Shown: positions 22,401 to 31,190 of the stretch, in pieces
How the letters are laid out: each line of letters begins with the position of its first letter
How positions within the stretch are numbered: the first letter of the stretch is position 1
Assembly (NCBI GenBank): GCA_963971405.1
Contig: OZ020491.1
Coordinates: 19,338,855-19,402,854, forward strand
Length of the DNA: 64,000 nucleotides
Reading direction: 5' to 3'
Origin: Psococerastis gibbosa
Taxonomy: Eukaryota; Arthropoda; Insecta; Psocodea; Psocidae
Notes under the pieces: model-generated
What the model was told of the DNA's origin: nothing
The model's input: only the letters and a program-made list of their open reading frames with translations
The model's database searches: none
Position numbers and translations under genes: made by a program

Positions 22401-25400
22401 AGCGGCAGTGAAAAGCGGAAAATCGCAGCAGATAAAGAAAAGAAAATTCAAGATGTTTTATCTAAAACGCGCCGTATAACGGATTTTGTAACAAAAATAG
22501 AGACGGGTCCATCTACTCCTAGTTCTACTTCTAATTTTGTTGAAATGATGAGTGGTGATTCTGATTTTCCTGCATCTTCTCAAGTTATTGCTAGCCCTAC
22601 CCAAGAGGTAAGAGTTTGACTTTAATTACTTAATTAAGGTGACCGCAATCAAAAATTACCGACCCCACTCACCCCAGTAAATATTACTGGTGTAAATGGT
22701 GTAATTATTCCACTGCTATTTGGTTAACTTTAAGATGGGGCTGGGTTTTCAAGGTCCCGTGGCTTGGCAATTATGGCGTCCCCGTGTATCGCTGATTGTT
22801 AATGCCCGCGCCAGATAACTTTAATTTATTTTTATAAAATAACTTTTTATGTAGTTCATTGGTTTTTTTAATGAAACATGTTCTTACATAGGCTTGGGTT
22901 GAAAGAATTGCTATTTTCTACAATTTAATTTTTACAATATATTTAACGTAGGCCTATGTAGGTATTTTATTATTGCAACTTATTTAAAGAGTAATTTAAT
23001 TGAGTTACCTATTGTAGAAATTAATGAGCCAGCTTATAATAATATTCCGAAAATGGCATCTAATTATTTTGGTTATAATGTGGCGCGCCATTTGAATATA
23101 TATGTACTTAATTCTTATGGAATTAAAAATGGGGGACTCCTGTTAATTTACTGTATGAATTAAACCTACCTAAACTTGAGTCGGCCATGCCGAAAGGATT
23201 GTTTACAAAATTAATTACAACTGTAATTGTTTTACTTGTAGGCAGTAATTGATAACAATGACGAATCCGAAAATACTGCTGATGATGGATTTTGCAAAGA
23301 AAATGACGTGGGATTGTGGCCAGCAGTTCTTAGTCAACAACACATCGACTATTGGATCAAGAAAGGAAATTTGGAAACTGAGCATTGTAATGAAGATATT
23401 TTGAAAGAAAAAAGCTTGGGACAAGTAGATGCAGTGAAAAGAAGAAAATGCCATGCAAGTTTATTCCTTCGTCAAACTCAGGCAGGCAAGTCTATAAGCC
23501 GCTCTTGGTTATGTTTTTCACCTAGTACGGGGAAGCTATACTGCTTTTATTGTAAATTGCTCTGCAAATCAGCAAATCAGTTTTCAACTGAAGGGTTTGC
23601 TGACTGGAAGCATGCGTCTGAGCGTTTGAAAAGACATGAAACTACCGTAACGCATTTGCAAATAGTTTGCCAATTTAAGCATCTCTCAAACGAGGCAATG
23701 CGTATTGATCGTGAGTTGGCCACACAAGTGAAGGAGAGCATTGCTTATTGGCGAAACGTTCTAAACAGATTGATTTCCGTCATAATATTTCTTTCTGGAC
23801 GAGGACTTGCCTTTCGAGGGGACAACGAAATTTTGGGATCAACCAAAAATGGCAATTATTTGGGAGTCCTTGAGCTAATTGCACAATATGATCCGTTTTT
23901 AGTAGGCCACTTAGAGAAGCATGGAAATCGTGGCAGTGGTAGTGGCGGCGTTAACTACCTATCTGCCCACATTTGCGAAGAATTAATTGCGCTGATGTCC
24001 ACCAAAGTTAGCGATGAAATAATTAAACGCTTAAAAGCCTGCAAATATTATTCGGTTTCGGTAGATTCAACAACTGACGAAGGCCATATAGATCAAATGA
24101 CTGTGATTGTCAGGTATCTAGAAGAAAGCACACCAAAGGAAAGATTTCTTAGTTTTATGCCAAACCAAGGCCATAAAGCTAAAGAATTATTTGATGGCCT
24201 CAACAAAGTTTTAAAAAAGTTCGGCCTGGATTTGAAAGATATTCGTGGGCAGTCGTATGACAATGCTTCCGCTATGAGTGGAGAATATAGTGGTCTACGC
24301 ACTTTGGTGCTAAATGAGAATCCTTTGGCTTTATGGGTTCCATGTTTCAATCATTCCCTCAACTTAGTGGGCACAAAAGCGATGGACTCCTGCTCCCAAT
24401 CGAAATTATTTTTTAGCTTTCTTGAGCAAATTTATGTATTTTTTACAAGTTCCACAGCTCGGTTCAACGTCCTTTCAAATGTTCTAAAAAGTGCTGCGAA
24501 GAAGTATGGCCACAACATACCAGTGCCCAAAAGAATCAGTTTAACCCGGTGGTCCTCAAGAGCGGAAGCTACTAATAGCCTAGTTTTGGGCTATAACGAA
24601 ATACGAGAAGTCCTTAAAGATCTCTCCGAAGAAGATGTCCAAGCAAGTGGACTCTATTTGCAAATTACCACGTTGGAGATAGCAATTTACGCTGTTCTTT
24701 GGAACGATATACTGGCAAGGGTGAATGCAGTAAACATCAATCTCCAGAATCCAAGAATCGACATTAATACTTCGATCAGTCTGATGGAGTCCCTTAAGAT
24801 CTTCATTGGGGAATTTAGGGATTCTTTCCAAGAATATGAGAAAAAGGGTGTTGAATTGTGTGGGCAGAATTCTTATAAATCGGAAACTTTGCGGAAGCGG
24901 ATCCGAAATGTGAGGCTAAATCCTTTGGATTATGGGAAAACTGAGGAAGCTGAATTCAGTCATAGCGAGAAATTCCGAATCGAAAGTTTCATTCCCATAA
25001 TTGACCAGTTTATGCAATCATTGGATCGGAGAATTTCAGCATATGAAGACATAAATAGGAAATTTGGATTTTTACAATATTTAGAAAAAATAAGCCCTGA
25101 TGATTTGAAAACTAGGGCAGAGAACCTGGTGAGTTGTTACACAGGTGACTTGGACGGTAACTTGTACTTCGAGCTAGTACAGTTTCGTGAGTTTGTGAAA
25201 TTATTTGTGATAGATGATGCACAAAAAAACAATATAATCGAAGAAAAACGTATCAGTTTTGAACGGTTCATGTACAATTTGATTTTAGAAAGAGGAGTAG
25301 CTGATAGCTTTCCCAATGTAGAAGTACTTTTGAAGATGTACTTAGTTATAATGAGTGGCAACATAAGCAGCGAGCGATCTTTTTCCGTACTAAAACACAT

Positions 25401-27801
25401 AAAAAATCCTCGTCGCACCAGTTCTTCTGAAGCTCGGCTTAGCCATCTTTCAATGCTGAATATAAATCACGACATAGTGGCAGCGTTAAATTATGACGAT
25501 ATAATTGACAGTTTTGCTGTAATAAAGAGTCGAAGAGTGCATCTTTAAATAAATTAAAATTTTGTGTTTATAATTAGGTACCTATTAATTTATTCCTTTT
25601 AAAAATACACCGCAGTGTCTACAGCTTTAGTTGAGTAGCCCTTAGGCTTGTATTGTACTATTGACTTGACTTTATATTACTAAGAATCGCTTTTCTTTTT
25701 TATAATGATTTTGCAACCTGTGTCACCATTTTATAATTTATTGTGGGATATTCGTCTAAGGGGATTAGAAATTTCTCCCCGAGAAAGGGCCCCCACATAA
25801 TTCGGGCCCACGGGCCCCCACAAGCCCAAACCCGGCACTGAATAGATTTAATAAAATAGTAGTCAATCATTTTGCTAAATAACTTGCTTTTTTTATGAAT
25901 TTTTTATCTGAAGAACCAGTAGAATCCGGGTTGAGGGCCCACCAAGGAAGAACCTTCGAAGTCTGCGCAGCGCCACTGAAGATGTCGACTGCAGATGTTG
26001 ACGAAACGTTTGAACCGACCACGGCCCATCAGCCCAGATTCTACTGGTTCTTCATATGACTCTGGCCGTGAAAGTTTTAGCAGTTACAATTTTTCATCTA
26101 ACCATTTTCATATTTTTGTGGCCATTCCTTGTTTACAAAATTGTTTGAAATCTTTTCCTTAATAGAAATATAATAATAATAATAATAATAATAAACGCCT
26201 TATATTTACGGGGCGATACAACAGCATTCTCAACTTAAATTAGCTGGTCAGTATTATTTCAGAAACATTATTTTTAAAAAATATAAAAATATAATCGCAT
26301 GCAAACAATTTAATGAATGTATCCGATTGACCTCTTCAGTCGCCCTCTGAAGGTTAGTGGACCCGTGTTGAGTTACGACACGTCTCCGATCGCATGGCGT
26401 GTAAAGACTCAAACAAGTGCAAGCACGTTACCACCTGGCCATCGAAGTCGTAATTATGCTTGCTCTTTTTTTTCAGCTGAACTGCTGTGGCGTGAACAGC
26501 GTTGGAGACTTCATCATCCATGGACAATGTGCGAGCCTGGCCGGATACTGCCCTACTGCGAGTTCCGTTATCACTGGCTGCGCATCTGCATTGGCCGACC
26601 ATGTCAGCCACTACGCCAATATTGTTGCCGGAGTTGCCATTGGGGTTGCTGTTTTGGAGGTAAATATCGTAGATATTTGAGAGTGAAAGACATGAGATAT
26701 TGATTGAAGTAGAAATAAGGGAGATAACAGGGTCATAGACAAACGATGGAAGAAAGAGAGAAGCAAGGGGAACCTGTTCTTCAGTCCTTGAATGTGTTCC
26801 CGATAGCAGTTTGCCAAACCACACACTCAGCTACCCTTCACACACACACACCGGGGTCCATAGAAAACACTGTTTTAATGTAAGCAAGGGTAAATGTGTT
26901 CCCGATATAGCAGTTTGCCCAACCATACGCATTACAGCTCCCACGCACCAGAAACCGCGTTAACCCTATGGTTCGCGTTTTATTAAAAAAAAAAAAAAAA
27001 GTAACCGGTATAGGTAAACTACGCTGATTTGAGGCATACGTCACAGCAGAAACATCAAACGCAAACAGCAGTATGCTTCAATCAACTTACCGTGATTTGT
27101 CTGTTGTGACGCATGGTTCAAGTCAGAGTAGTTTTATAGTAATCTACAAATCATGTATAATCAATGACCTATGTTTCATTATCACCTTTGCGTGTTCATG
27201 TACTGTATTTCTACCAACGATAATGAAATAGAATGGATTGCGCCTAAGGCGCTTATTCCACCGACGTCAATAGTGATTATTGACGTGTTTGACGTGGTAG
27301 TAGACATTAAAGACAGTGTAAAAATGTCTGCTACCACGTCAATATCAGCATTATTTTGACTATTGACGTCGGTGGAATAAGCGCCTAACCCTAACCCAAG
27401 TATTGCCGATAGTAGGCAAACGTAGATGGCATTCGTCAAATCGTCGTGGAGGAAATGTTTTCAGGTGAAACTTTTCTTCTGTGCATGCAAAAATAACAGA
27501 AATGTTGCACAGAAGTGTGCTGGCCATTGTGTCACAATTTTTTTAAAAATCTTTTTTTGTTTAAAAAAGATTAATCACATACAAACAATTTAATGAATGT
27601 ATCCTGAGTCATCTTAATACCTTGATTTTAACTGTATTAAGTTTATGGCGAGAACCACCCGTTCACACCACGGTATTGTTGATTGCCTGGGCTGTGCATG
27701 GCCATCTTGCTAGTTTGATTACTACAGTACACGTATTTTTGCAGGTACTTGGAGCTATTGCTGGTTGCACTGTCGCAAGTTGGGTCAAGAAGCAGTACTA
27801 A
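10429..27801 (+). CDS. tetraspanin 1 (five coding exons)
   Basis: Encodes a 218-residue four-pass membrane protein of the tetraspanin family, which organises membrane microdomains. Coding exons are 10429-10485, 19080-19268, 20998-21168, 26477-26659 and 27745-27801 (19, 63, 57, 61 and 19 codons), all joined in phase 0 with consensus GT..AG borders. A splice acceptor at 10402-10410, just before the ATG, implies an upstream untranslated exon. TM1 is split between exons 1 and 2. Exon 2 carries the small loop and TM2 (VLIAVGAILCLLAFLGWCGA), and exon 3 TM3. Exon 4 starts the variable loop with the hallmark CCG (LNCCGVNS), followed by further cysteines (GQC, YCP, GC). Exon 5 ends TM4 with WVKKQY. 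The protein is short for the family because of a compact large loop. Introns 1 and 3 are swollen by transposons, including a 4.3-kb hAT. I cannot assign a specific tetraspanin orthologue. Confidence 0.9.
10727..10868. mobile_element. PIF/Harbinger-like MITE in tetraspanin 1 intron 1
   Basis: Inverted arms around TTCCACCGACGTCAATAGTGAT, with the core TTGACGTGGTAGGATACATT and its partner AATGTCTGCTACCTCGTCAA. Left flank is TTA; the right end is slightly decayed. Same subfamily as 27248-27385 and 29715-29854. Confidence 0.7.
10920..11293 (+). mobile_element. 5'-truncated LINE 3' end with poly(A)
   Basis: The frame 10947-11204 reads LTGHGHFNKHMHRVGV, then a zinc-knuckle-like CRLCEVEEETAEHILFECEAL, the typical C-terminus of an RNase H-bearing non-LTR retrotransposon protein. 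A short 3' UTR follows and ends in a poly(A) run at 11279-11291. Lies in intron 1 of tetraspanin 1, same orientation. Confidence 0.75.
11341..11405 (-). mobile_element. LINE 3'-terminal fragment with ATTC tail
   Basis: On the minus strand a GTTCGCCAATTATATTGTTG block is followed by AATAAAG and a short (ATTC)n tail. A near-identical block is at 15700-15765. Interpreted as the 3' end of a LINE with tetranucleotide tail. Confidence 0.45.
11444..11776 (+). repeat. dispersed repeat D, copy 1
   Basis: About 335 bp, almost identical to the reverse complement of 43238-43590. Shared blocks include TTGGTCACTAGGTTCGCTGA, AAATGGCCGCCGTTTGCATG and CAACGCTTTGATATC. The ends show weak inverted similarity (AATGAGGTTC against AATGGGGTTC). 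Class unknown. Confidence 0.65.
11887..12063. mobile_element. PIF/Harbinger-like MITE
   Basis: Ends GGCGTGTACTTCACTGGTC / ACAGTGGAATATACGCC, flanked by TAA on both sides (11884-11886 and 12064-12066). The interior palindrome includes GGAGACTATTATATATAC. Related to 19541-19723. Confidence 0.8.
12127..12230 (+). mobile_element. SINE-A, internally deleted copy
   Basis: Starts with the tRNA-like head GACATGTAGAGTGGTGGTAC and jumps to the 3' module CTCCGCTAGGTTGGCTTAG, ending in ATTTATTTAT. About half of the element is missing. Confidence 0.65.
12372..12543. repeat. palindrome containing a tRNA-like sequence and its inverted 3' half
   Basis: Left arm (AACCGAAATTAGAGGATATG through ACGATCTACGCCTAACC) and right arm (GGTTAGGCGTAGATCGTGGG through CATATCCTCTAATTTTGGTT) are complementary over about 70 bp with few mismatches. 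The loop holds the 5' half of a tRNA-like sequence. The structure looks like a tRNA gene, or a tRNA-derived element, whose 3' half and flank were copied in inverse orientation. Confidence 0.8.
12443..12515 (+). tRNA. tRNA-like sequence, possibly tRNA-Thr (GGT), probable pseudogene
   Basis: Acceptor arms GGGCTTG and CAAGCCC pair fully. The T arm GTGGG-TTCGAAT-CCCGC has a perfect B box, the D region GTCCAGCGGCTAAGAC is A-box-like, and the anticodon stem GCGCC/GGCGT pairs. The anticodon loop reads CCGGTTA, giving GGT in the normal position but with C at position 33 where U is nearly invariant, and T at 37. A pol III terminator TTTTTT follows at about 12517. The odd loop and the palindromic setting argue for a pseudogene or SINE head. 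Confidence 0.45.
12548..13187. other. intronic sequence, nothing recognised
   Basis: No gene, tRNA or repeat match within the window. Part of tetraspanin 1 intron 1. Confidence 0.4.
13188..13515 (+). repeat. TTAA fold-back family, partial copy
   Basis: Very similar to 33820-34205 from GAAGATGTGGCTCATGGAAG to the right terminus TTTTCTACGTAGCACATCC. The left terminal repeat is missing or replaced. The centre contains the inverted pair GAAGACTACTATATGCAT / ATGAAGTAGTCTTC. Confidence 0.65.
13516..14380. other. intronic sequence with an (AT)n microsatellite
   Basis: An (AT)n tract lies at about 13612-13646. A minus-strand 89-codon frame (14031-13762) has no recognisable homology and no repeat partner, so it is not called as a gene. 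Confidence 0.4.
14381..14481 (+). mobile_element. 101-bp hairpin retro-insertion with 13-bp target duplication
   Basis: Flanked by perfect direct repeats TAATACACTAACA (14368-14380 and 14482-14494). The insert has short inverted arms (GAGGAGACGGAGGA against TCCTCTGTCTCCTC) and the body GACCACGGCCTATTAGCCC...GACTCCGGCCGTGGAAG. The body is shared with elements at 25909-26093 and 54990-55225, while the arms differ. A 13-bp duplication suggests insertion by a LINE-type endonuclease. Confidence 0.65.
14720..15554 (-). repeat. GCTTTCC dispersed repeat, copy 2 (antisense)
   Basis: Full-length minus-strand copy. It ends at ATAAATTGGAAAGC (15554) and begins at the CGAGTTTACTCGAATATGCTTTCC tail region near 14725. 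Contains the ACAG/TCTG microsatellite at about 15403-15425. Open frames on both strands match those of the copies at 886 and 53775. Confidence 0.75.
15700..15765 (-). mobile_element. LINE 3'-terminal fragment with ATTC tail
   Basis: Same block as 11341-11405: the tail GAATGAATGAATAACGAC followed by TTCATTGCAACAATACAATT, read on the opposite strand. Confidence 0.45.
16045..16262 (-). mobile_element. SINE-A, antisense copy
   Basis: The reverse complement shows the tRNA-like head with B box GGTTCGAGTCC near 16207-16197, the GGCGGTCCCGGGCC body and the CTCCGCCAGGTTGGCTTAG 3' module, ending in an ATTT-rich tail near 16045. Confidence 0.75.
16266..17305. other. intronic sequence, nothing recognised
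   Basis: No supported gene or repeat. The 64-codon minus frame at 17142-16948 lacks homology or splice context. Confidence 0.4.
17306..17663. mobile_element. GCAGCCC MITE family, copy 1
   Basis: Terminal inverted repeats GCAGCCCTATTATGGCGATT / AATCGCCATAATTGGGCTGC. The interior is shared with 44941-45318, including TCTACCTGTACATTTTAA and CAATGCAACCATTCTCTTGT. No coding capacity. Confidence 0.7.
17740..17965 (+). repeat. dispersed repeat C, sense copy
   Basis: Contains CCTTTGCCTAATGCCAACGA, GATGTCAATCTACACTGGCT and CCTACCATTGACATAATG. Diverged from the copies at 36395 and 60545. Confidence 0.55.
18085..18300 (-). mobile_element. SINE-A, antisense copy
   Basis: Near-complete minus-strand copy: ATTT-type tail at 18085-18100, the CTAACTTCGCTAGGTTGGC module, GGCGGTCCCGGGCC, and a head with B box GGTTCGAGTCC close to 18240. 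Confidence 0.75.
18675..19058. mobile_element. composite (nested) PIF/Harbinger-like MITE beside exon 2
   Basis: Outer ends GGCGCCCATTCCACCGACC / GGTCGGTGGAATGGGCGCC, flanked by TAA on both sides (18672-18674 and 19059-19061). After the core GACGTGGTAGCAGACATTC an inner element starts at TTA-GGCGGGGTTTCCAC, with its own mirrored end before the right outer arm. It ends 21 bp before the first base of tetraspanin 1 exon 2. Confidence 0.85.
19286..19468 (+). mobile_element. SINE-B copy just after exon 2
   Basis: Begins with an A-box-like AAGGTGGTAGCGTGCTTGCA and contains GGTCGGAGACGTGTCGTAAC, ACATTCATTAAATTGTTTG and TATGCGATTTAACC, ending A-rich. It starts about 17 bp downstream of the exon 2 donor. 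Other copies: 26281, 48243, 51318, 60340 and 62575. Confidence 0.7.
19541..19723. mobile_element. PIF/Harbinger-like MITE, left end decayed
   Basis: Subterminal inverted repeats TTTTCCCGTCATTTGTG / CACAAATGACGGGAAAAT, with the right end CCAGTGGAATGCACGCC. The interior has the GACTATTATGTAGATAC module. Related to 11887-12063. Confidence 0.65.
19921..20092 (+). mobile_element. half copy of the composite MITE
   Basis: The left outer arm (after TAA at 19918-19920) and the start of the inner module are present, down to TTAACATATCC. The right half is absent. Confidence 0.7.
20640..20945 (-). mobile_element. LINE protein C-terminal fragment
   Basis: The minus frame 20941-20642 reads AAFRMATGHDYLQSHLHRIG followed by CPLCIQGEGNADHLF. 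This is the RNase H/zinc-knuckle end of a non-LTR retrotransposon protein. It stops about 55 bp before tetraspanin 1 exon 3. Confidence 0.7.
21582..25840 (+). mobile_element. full-length hAT transposon (ZMYM/Tip100-like)
   Basis: 4259 bp bounded by terminal inverted repeats CAGTGCCGGGTTTGG / CCAAACCCGGCACTG and a perfect 8-bp target duplication AATAGATT (21574-21581 and 25841-25848), the hAT hallmark. GC-rich subterminal blocks (GGGCCCCCACA-type) lie inside each end. It carries one two-exon transposase gene in the same orientation as the host tetraspanin gene, in intron 3. The undamaged ends, perfect duplication and open transposase suggest a recent insertion and a possibly autonomous element. 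Confidence 0.95.
22368..25548 (+). CDS. hAT transposase with TTF-type zinc finger and DUF4371-like region
   Basis: Two coding exons, 22368-22607 and 23242-25548, join in phase 0 (donor CAAGAG|GTAAGA, acceptor TTACTTGTAG|) to give 848 residues, a normal length for this group. Residues 1-80 are basic and low in complexity. A TTF-type zinc finger follows around residues 152-222, with CFYC (C181, C184) and H212/H218. A DUF4371-like region comes next. The RNase H-fold core shows VSVDSTTDEG (D355) and GQSYDNASAMSG (D420), the first two acidic positions expected for hAT. The end has the hAT dimerisation region, SGNISSERSFSVLKHIKN at roughly 785-805. Related animal proteins are usually annotated ZMYM1-like. 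An acceptor-like TTCCGTAG just before the ATG suggests an untranslated first exon. No stop or frameshift was seen. Function: DNA cut-and-paste of this element. Confidence 0.9.
25909..26093 (+). mobile_element. hairpin element with copy-specific arms (copy A)
   Basis: Inverted arms TGAAGAACCAGTAGAATC (left) and GATTCTACTGGTTCTTCA (right) match perfectly over 18 bp. The interior has CACTGAAGATGTCGACTGCAG and GACGAAACGTTTGAACCGAC, then CACGGCCCATCAGCCC. The shared body recurs at 14381, 54990-55225 and 59330-59440, but the arm sequence differs each time. Confidence 0.6.
26168..26230 (+). repeat. (AAT)n microsatellite with shared 3' flank
   Basis: About ten AAT units followed by AAACGCCTTATATTTACGGG. 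The same microsatellite and flank are at 63456-63505, so this is probably the end of a retroelement. Confidence 0.7.
26281..26452 (-). mobile_element. SINE-B, antisense copy beside exon 4
   Basis: The reverse complement contains GATGGCCAGGTGGTAACGTG, GATCGGAGACGTGTCGTAAC and TTGTTTGCATGCGATTA. Its head end lies about 24 bp upstream of tetraspanin 1 exon 4. Confidence 0.75.
27248..27385. mobile_element. PIF/Harbinger-like MITE in tetraspanin 1 intron 4
   Basis: Ends GGCGCTTATTCCACCGACG / CGTCGGTGGAATAAGCGCC, flanked by TAA (27245-27247 and 27386-27388). The centre is a hairpin TTGACGTGGTAGTAGACATT / AATGTCTGCTACCACGTCAA. Confidence 0.9.
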
Positions 27802-27829
27802 GCTACAGTACATACTTCGTTTTTTTTCT

Positions 27830-29110
27830 TTTACTTTTATTTGCGTATGCGCACAATATGTTACTACTTAATTTTGTTTGAGCCAACAGACTTTGTTGTT
27901 AGTTAATGAACTGAAACTATTGGGAGCTATAATGTAGGTATTAAGTTTTCTATTCAAATTAAAAAAATTAGATTCTAGTGTGTAGTTCTTGAAAATGTTA
28001 CGATTTGATGAGTCTCCCCGGATGCTCTTGAAAAATTCCATTTTTATGCAGTATTTATAATGTGCGTACGCGCACTCAATTTCATGGGATTATATGAATA
28101 ATCATATGAAGCCATTGGTAACTGAAGTACTGTAGCTTAGCGCTTATTGTCGCAATATCACCTCATGTTCGTCGCTCTTAAGAACGGACTTGGAATGTTG
28201 TGAGAACAAAACGTACATTAAAAAAAACTACGCCCACTTTGATGAAGGATAAACTATTCGTGTGATGTGCTTCTTTGCTTCGATAATTCTATGTTAGGGC
28301 TGTTCTTCTTAGAGTAGAAAAAATAAGATTCCAGTCACACAAAAATAATTTTTTGTTTTCTCCATTAATTATTTTTTTAATTGTAATGCTATGATTAATC
28401 AGCCTCTAACTCTAAAAATACCATTTCGTTTTCTCTAAAATTCTGTTACGTTACTGAATACTGATTATTACGATGATTTCTGATACGTACGCTCTATTTG
28501 ATTTTGTGAAGGGCAGAAGACTTATTATTAAGTGGGATGATTAGATTATGTAGTGTTGTTTCTTTAGTTTTTAATTTGTTTTAAAAGGGAGCAATATATT
28601 GGAAAACAAGTTTAGACTGAAAATAGGATCGACTGTGCATACGGCCTTTAGTTCACTGTTTACTTCTATAAAATTCACAAGTGCTCTTATATGTATAGTA
28701 TAGTGAATCAATCACAGTTGCTCTGAAAATTCCATTATTACGCATACCATCTGTACGTTACTACTTAACTTTGTAATGGGCTGCTGACTCTTTCATTAAT
28801 GAACTGGGAGTTATAATTGTATTGAGTATATTTTCTATACCAATAAAATGTTTTACCTTCAACTTTGGACTGAAAATGGGATCGACTGTCCATATGGCCT
28901 TTAGTTCACTGTTTACTTCTATAGAATTCACAAGTGCTCTTATATGTATAGTATAGTGAATCAATCACAGTTGCTCTGAAAATTCCATTATTACGCATAC
29001 CATCTGTGCGTTACTACTTAACTTTATAAAGGGCTGCTGCCTCTTTCATTAATGAACTGGGAGTAATATAATTGTATTGAGTATATTTTCTATACCAATT
29101 AAATTTTTTA
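27830..29110 (+). repeat. tetraspanin 1 3' region with a 245-bp tandem duplication
   Basis: Copies at about 28614-28858 and 28859-29108 are nearly identical (shared CACAAGTGCTCTTATATG, GAATCAATCACAGTTGCTC, CATTATTACGCATACCATC). A much older partial copy is at 27835-27960 (GCGCACAATATGTTACTACTTAA, GTTAATGAACTG). A candidate AATAAA lies at 28841-28846; the second copy has AATTAAA at the equivalent site. Confidence 0.75.
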
Positions 29111-29714
29111 CCTTCATCGGAATGTGATTATTTGTACGAGTAAATCTAGGAACATGCTGTACCAGAGCATATTTTAATGAAGCCCCATTGGGGCAAGGCT
29201 GCCCCCAGTGAGGTGATTTTGCCCCCTACTTTTGGGCATATTGCCCCACACAAATTGGGCACAAATTTCAAATTCCAAGACTAACAAAACTAGAAATTAG
29301 AGAAAAAGGGAAAAAAAAGTCAAAAGTTACGTTGTCCGTCGTATTTATGGCGTCAATTTTGTTTTTAACGTGACCGAAGAACCTATTTATGGAGGGGGGG
29401 GGGTGGATACAAGTGAAATTTAAACTATACAGAATAGGATTTCAATTTGTGCCACCCAGTGAAGGTTTCTTAAAATATGCTCTGTGCTGTACAGTATGGA
29501 AGCATAGAGGGGTGGCTCAACATTTCGCTTGCCTAGCATGTGAATACTGCTAGAGTTCCATATTGGAGGATGGGGCATTCGAGTGTGCCAAAAAACCTTT
29601 TTTTTTAATCTTGGTGCCTGGCTGGTCATAGGAGACGCGGCGAGTGGCCCTGAAATTCAAGAATATACTTTTGGCGGGAAACATGTCCCATCTCTCCTAC
29701 GTATAGAACTCTAA

Positions 29715-29854
29715 GGCGCTTATTCCACCAGCGTCAATAGTGATAGTAAATATAGTATTGACGTGGTAGCAGACATTTTTAGACTGTCTTTATTGTCTGC
29801 TACCACGTCAATACTACATTTACTATCACTATTGACGTTGGTGGAATAAAGGCC
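29715..29854. mobile_element. PIF/Harbinger-like MITE
   Basis: TAA flanks at 29712-29714 and 29855-29857. Ends GGCGCTTATTCCACCAGCG / TGGTGGAATAAAGGCC. The hairpin core is ATTGACGTGGTAGCAGACAT and its complement. Same subfamily as 27248-27385. Confidence 0.85.
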
Positions 29855-30072
29855 TAAGTGCAGCTAAAACGTTCATCCTTGCCTTCCGCTTAAGTGTGTT
29901 CTCTATGAACATAATTGCACATGATCATCTTTGGCAAGGCAAGGCAAAAAAATATTGATAAGTGACTTTTTTTTAGACATTTTGAACTGCTGAAAGGTCT
30001 CAGATCACCTGCCTCATGTCGATGTCAGTATGGTATATAGTAATTACTGGAGTTATTCGTCATATATGACTA

Positions 30073-30245
30073 GGCCCGGTTCACGATCAGTGATTCACGG
30101 ACGATTTGTCAAAAATATGGTGATTCGGCTTCACGCCTGTCTCAGAAATCTTCTGAAGTTGACTCTGTAGTTTTCCAACTACCCATTTGCTACAATGACA
30201 TGAAATGGCATGACCGGCGTGGGAATCGTCCGTGTGTACCGGGGA
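30073..30245. mobile_element. short fold-back element of the CCCGGTACAC family
   Basis: Left end GCCCGGTTCACGATCAG, right end AATCGTCCGTGTGTACCGGG. The ends are imperfectly inverted and resemble those of 49785-50588. Confidence 0.5.
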
Positions 30246-30248
30246 TTA

Positions 30249-30619
30249 GGCGCCCATTCCACCGACCGGCTAGGGCTATTTACAAAAACGGTGACGTGGT
30301 AGCAGACATTCAAGACTTAGGCGGGGTTTCCACCGACCTCGCATTGCAGAATTGACGGAAATGTTTATTTTCATCTATGCCATACTTAAAATTGATCATA
30401 CAGTAAAATCACAAACAAACAAACTAAAATTAAAAAATGGCGTCATGGGATATGTTAAGTACAACCATTAGATTTCTATAAAAAGAAAATTCAAATTACC
30501 GTCAATGTCATTTGCATTCTGCAATGCGAGGTCGGTGGAAACGCCACCTAAGTCTTGAATGTCTGCTACCACGTCACCGTTTTTGGAAATAGCCCTAGCC
30601 GGTCGGTGGAATGGGCGCC
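30249..30619. mobile_element. composite (nested) MITE
   Basis: TTA flanks both sides (30246-30248 and 30620-30622). Outer ends GGCGCCCATTCCACCGACC and complement. The inner module starts after CATTCAAGACTTA and contains a plus-strand ATGGCGTCATGGGATATG start also seen in the other composite copies. Confidence 0.9.
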
Positions 30620-30816
30620 TTAATGAGGGTTATCTCACTTTTTAGGGTGATTCCCACCAATCAGGAGTAAGCTTGGGTCCTACCAACAGTGACAGTCCAA
30701 GTAAAAAGATAACCTAATATGGTTAGCTTCTTGGCACACACATGTATTAATACCAAACAGAATTTTAATTTGCTTTATTTTAACACTATTAGTAGACTCG
30801 TTCCCCTACGTGGTAA

Positions 30817-31035
30817 GGCGGCTGTTCCACCGGCCAATTTGCTTCAGCATTCGTCGTGCCGACGTGGTAGCAGACATCATTAATAAGTCTGCCATATTTT
30901 AAGGAGACTATTATGTAGATACTTAACTTATCTATTATAAATTAAGTTTTTAAAATGGCAGAGACTTATTAATGATGTCTGCTACCACGTCGGCACCACG
31001 ATTAGTGAAGCAAATTGGCCGGTGGAATAGCCGCC
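30817..31035. mobile_element. PIF/Harbinger-like MITE with GGAGACTATT interior
   Basis: TAA flanks (30814-30816 and 31036-31038). Ends GGCGGCTGTTCCACCGGCC / GGCCGGTGGAATAGCCGCC. Core GACGTGGTAGCAGACATC. The interior is the GGAGACTATTATGTAGATAC palindrome seen in the element at 389, so two MITE modules are combined here. Confidence 0.9.
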
Positions 31036-31059
31036 TAAAGTCGAGCTAACGCCTCTTAC

Positions 31060-31190
31060 AATGGCAAGCATAATCATATCCAATGTGACTTGCAGTCGGT
31101 GCGGGTTGACTCAAGAATGACGAGCTTGCCATCCGCTAGACATTCCAATATTGGGCGAAAATACTTCTTCCGCTTGTCTCCCTTGCACTG
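31060..31190 (-). repeat. dispersed repeat C fragment, antisense
   Basis: Weakly conserved reverse complement of the repeat C block around the GTCAACCCGCACCGACTGC region. Confidence 0.35.

Noticed and set aside
24093-24350. Minus-strand frames inside the hAT transposase
   Set aside because: Antisense shadows of the conserved transposase domain.
26317-26824. Long frames on both strands around tetraspanin 1 exon 4
   Set aside because: They span a SINE-B, the exon in the wrong frame and intron sequence; the true frame is fixed by the splice sites and the CCG motif.
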